From assembly GCA_947385085.1 (NCBI GenBank), contig CANDJN010000042.1, positions 1 to 15,490 of the forward strand: DNA of 15,490 nucleotides. Direction: 5' to 3'. This document shows positions 13,789-15,490 of the stretch, piece after piece. Position 1 is the first letter of the stretch, and the number at the start of each line of letters is the position of its first letter. Source of the stretch: an uncultured Erysipelotrichaceae bacterium. Its GTDB lineage: Bacteria > Bacillota_I > Bacilli_A > Erysipelotrichales > Erysipelotrichaceae. The translations under genes and the position numbers were made by a program. The notes under the pieces are model-generated. The model worked only from the letters and a program-made list of their open reading frames with translations, ran no database searches and was not told the DNA's origin.

Positions 13789-15120
13789 ATGAACCAAGAT
13801 TTGACCATTGGCAAACCGGAAAAAGTATTATGGAAATTTTGTTTGCCTTTATTTGGCAGTATTATTTTCCAGCAGCTATATAACATTGCGGATAGCTTGG
13901 TGGCTGGAAAGTTCATTGGCGAAAACGCATTGGCAGCGGTGGGAAACAGTTATGAGATTACATTGATTTTCATCGCTTTCGCCTTTGGTTGTAATATGGG
14001 ATGCTCTGTGATTGTATCACAGCTGTTTGGCGCAAAAGATTACTCTCGCTTAAAATCAGCTGTTTACACATCCTGCCTATTTGCGGCATTTCTTTGTTTA
14101 TTATTAATGCTTGTCGGTATACTGGGATGCAGTTCACTGTTACAGTTGATCCATACACCGGAAGCATTGTTGGCAGATTCAAAACTCTATTTAGATATTT
14201 ATATCTGGGGACTTCCCTTTGTATTCTTTTACAATATCGCAACCGGAATCTTTTCAGCGTTAGGAGATTCCAAGACACCATTTTATTTTTTGGCGATATC
14301 TTCCACGTCCAATATTGCCGTAGATATTCTGTTTGTGAAAGCGTTTGAAATGGGGGTTTCGGGAGTCGCATGGGCCACCTTTCTTTGTCAGGGAATCAGC
14401 TGTGTGTTAGCGGTCTTGGCCATCGGAAAGAGACTTAAGAAAATCCCGGTACAGGAAAAGCCGTTGCTGTTCGACAGTGAACTGTTAAAAAGAATTATGG
14501 TGATCGCAATTCCCAGTATTTTACAACAAAGCTTTATTTCTATAGGCAATATTCTAATTCAAAGTGTCATAAACGGATTTGGCGCATCTGTTATGGCCGG
14601 TTATTCCGCCGCCGTAAAGCTAAATAATATGGTCACAACCTCGTTTACCACACTTGGTAACGGTATTTCTAATTTTGCGGCACAAAACCTGGGTGCTCAT
14701 CAATATGGACGAATCAAAGACGGATTCCATGCGGGGATTAAAATGGTTTGGCTGCTATGCGTTCCGTTTTTGGTTCTTTACATTTTCTTTAGTAAATATC
14801 TATTACTGCTGTTTATGGAAGAAGGGTCTGTCGCAGCGCTTATGACAGGCAGACAGTTCTTGTGGATCCTCGCGCCCTTTTATTTCATCATATCAGCCAA
14901 ATTGGTTGCGGATGGTATATTGAGAGGCATCAGCGCAATGCGGCAATTTATGGTGGCCACTTTCATTGATTTATTTCTACGTGTAGTTTTTGCATTTATA
15001 CTATCTGACTGGACTCAATCAGCGCTCGGCATATGGTTCGCATGGCCGATTGGTTGGACCGTTTCGATGATTGTTTCCCTATTCCTTTATAAATCAGAAT
15101 ACAAAAAAATTAAAAACTGA
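13789..15120 (+). CDS. MATE-family efflux transporter
   Basis: This 443-residue integral membrane protein is predicted to export drugs or other organic cations in exchange for Na+ or H+. About twelve hydrophobic segments fall into two related halves: the first opens with CLPLFGSIIFQQLYNIADSL (18-37), the second with IAIPSILQQSFISIGN (239-254). It has the MATE-typical FSALGDSKTPFYF in the first half and DGILRGISAMRQF in the second. The family (MepA/NorM/DinF-like) is clear but the substrate is not. The frame opens at an ATG at 13747, which overlaps the TATAAT box and cannot be translated from this promoter. The ATG at 13789 has AGAAAGGA upstream and begins MNQDLTIGKPEKVLWKF, normal for the family. 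It stands alone with its own promoter and terminator; no MarR or TetR regulator gene is adjacent. Confidence 0.95.
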   Translation: MNQDLTIGKPEKVLWKFCLPLFGSIIFQQLYNIADSLVAGKFIGENALAAVGNSYEITLIFIAFAFGCNMGCSVIVSQLFGAKDYSRLKSAVYTSCLFAAFLCLLLMLVGILGCSSLLQLIHTPEALLADSKLYLDIYIWGLPFVFFYNIATGIFSALGDSKTPFYFLAISSTSNIAVDILFVKAFEMGVSGVAWATFLCQGISCVLAVLAIGKRLKKIPVQEKPLLFDSELLKRIMVIAIPSILQQSFISIGNILIQSVINGFGASVMAGYSAAVKLNNMVTTSFTTLGNGISNFAAQNLGAHQYGRIKDGFHAGIKMVWLLCVPFLVLYIFFSKYLLLLFMEEGSVAALMTGRQFLWILAPFYFIISAKLVADGILRGISAMRQFMVATFIDLFLRVVFAFILSDWTQSALGIWFAWPIGWTVSMIVSLFLYKSEYKKIKN

Positions 15121-15182
15121 TTCATCTTATAAAAGAACAGATTCATTGAATAATGCTACTTCGTTTGGTCTGCATTAATTTG

Positions 15183-15411
15183 TTATCTTTCATAGAAACT
15201 GCTTCCTATATGATAGGGAGCAGTTTTCTTCTTTACATCTATTTTCAATTCATGTTTCCCGAAAAGCCAAAGCGGATAATCCATATCTCTAATATATAAT
15301 ACGTTATCTCCTGCCTCAATCTGCCAAGGATAAATATGACTTGTTTACCCCATCCTTATTCCCAACTATCAAGATTTCATGAAGTTGGATGTTTGTTCCT
15401 ATCATCATAAT
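15183..15411 (-). pseudogene. Remnant of an unrecognised gene, frameshifted and lacking its 5' end
   Basis: Two consecutive minus-strand frames read like one protein broken by a one-base shift. The first (from about 15411, ending at TGA 15318-15316) gives GTNIQLHEILIVGNKDGVNK. The second (after a TAA at 15347-15345, ending at TAA 15185-15183) gives YPWQIEAGDNVLYIRDMDYP and then LWLFGKHELKIDV. The shift must lie in 15319-15344. No ribosome binding site is seen, and an in-frame stop lies just upstream, so the 5' part is missing. The 3' end overlaps the MATE terminator. I do not recognise the family; a sequencing error could explain the frameshift but not the missing start. Confidence 0.45.
15196..15236 (+). 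terminator. MATE gene terminator
   Basis: AAACTGCTTCCT (15196-15207) pairs with AGGGAGCAGTTT (15215-15226), 12 pairs with one G-U, around a 7-base loop. TTTTCTTCTTT follows. It lies 76 bases after the stop codon. Confidence 0.85.
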
Positions 15412-15435
15412 AATATTTGATGCTTTATTTCAAAG

Positions 15436-15460
15436 AAAAAAAGACTCACATAAGTGAGTC
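15436..15460 (-). terminator. Terminator of a minus-strand gene entering from the right edge
   Basis: Minus-strand GACTCAC-TTAT-GTGAGTC is followed by seven T's (15442-15436). It is a compact, well-formed intrinsic terminator. The G-A at its start is shared with a TGA stop codon. Confidence 0.75.
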
Positions 15461-15490
15461 AAGAGACCGGCAATGTGCTATCTTCACGCA
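15459..15490 (-). CDS. Last codons of a minus-strand gene (partial)
   Basis: One minus-strand frame reads REDSTLPVS and stops at TGA (15461-15459), exactly where the terminator stem begins. This is the same arrangement as prmC. The other two frames stop before the hairpin or run into it. Only nine codons are visible, so the product cannot be named and the call rests on the terminator position. Confidence 0.35.
   Translation of the reverse strand, partial: REDSTLPVS

Noticed and set aside
1..15490. CRISPR arrays, tRNA or rRNA genes, transposases and attachment sites
   Set aside because: None were seen on either strand. The only repeats are the short regulatory ones listed.

Overview
The window looks like chromosome from a low-to-middle-GC Gram-positive (Firmicutes) bacterium. 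The signs are a T-box leader in front of asnS, strong AGGAGG-type ribosome binding sites, short hairpin-plus-U-tract terminators, a FemAB-family cell-wall enzyme, a Rex repressor and a VanR/VanS-like two-component system. An Erysipelotrichia-like gut anaerobe would fit, but that placement is a guess from overall feel and not shown by the sequence.

Left region (1-2421). An AT-rich block holds the N-terminal part of a VanS-like sensor kinase (cut by the left edge), its VanR-like response regulator, and a divergent gene for a membrane-anchored C39-type papain-fold cysteine peptidase. The shared 163-base gap has three TTAA elements exactly 11 bases apart. The last of them sits where the -35 box of the peptidase promoter should be, as expected for activation by an OmpR/PhoB-class regulator. 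No vanH, vanA/B or vanX ligase genes are in view.

Middle region (2427-13294). This is a long minus-strand housekeeping block. Read in the direction of transcription (right to left) it is: a FemX/FemA-like peptidoglycan aminoacyltransferase, tsaE, tsaB, rimI and tsaD (the t6A tRNA modification set plus the ribosomal protein acetyltransferase), rex, a T-box riboswitch with an Asn (AAC) specifier, asnS, a terminator, prfA and prmC (release factor 1 and its methyltransferase), a terminator, mnmG, a terminator, and a small unrecognised gene. Genes from femX to tsaD overlap or are separated by 0-2 bases, so they should form one transcript. The theme is translation: tRNA modification, tRNA charging and termination. 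Rex adds NADH/NAD+ sensing.

Right region (13295-15490). A non-coding gap of about 490 bases contains divergent promoters and two imperfect direct repeats. It leads to a plus-strand MATE-family multidrug/cation antiporter gene with its own terminator. After that come a small frameshifted gene remnant on the minus strand and, at the edge, what is probably the last few codons and terminator of another minus-strand gene.

Nothing here is certainly a new system. The best candidate is the VanRS-like / C39 peptidase unit with its 11-base repeat operator. Next are the co-transcription of rex with the asnS T-box leader, the structured prfA leader, and the near-identical promoters of rex and femX.
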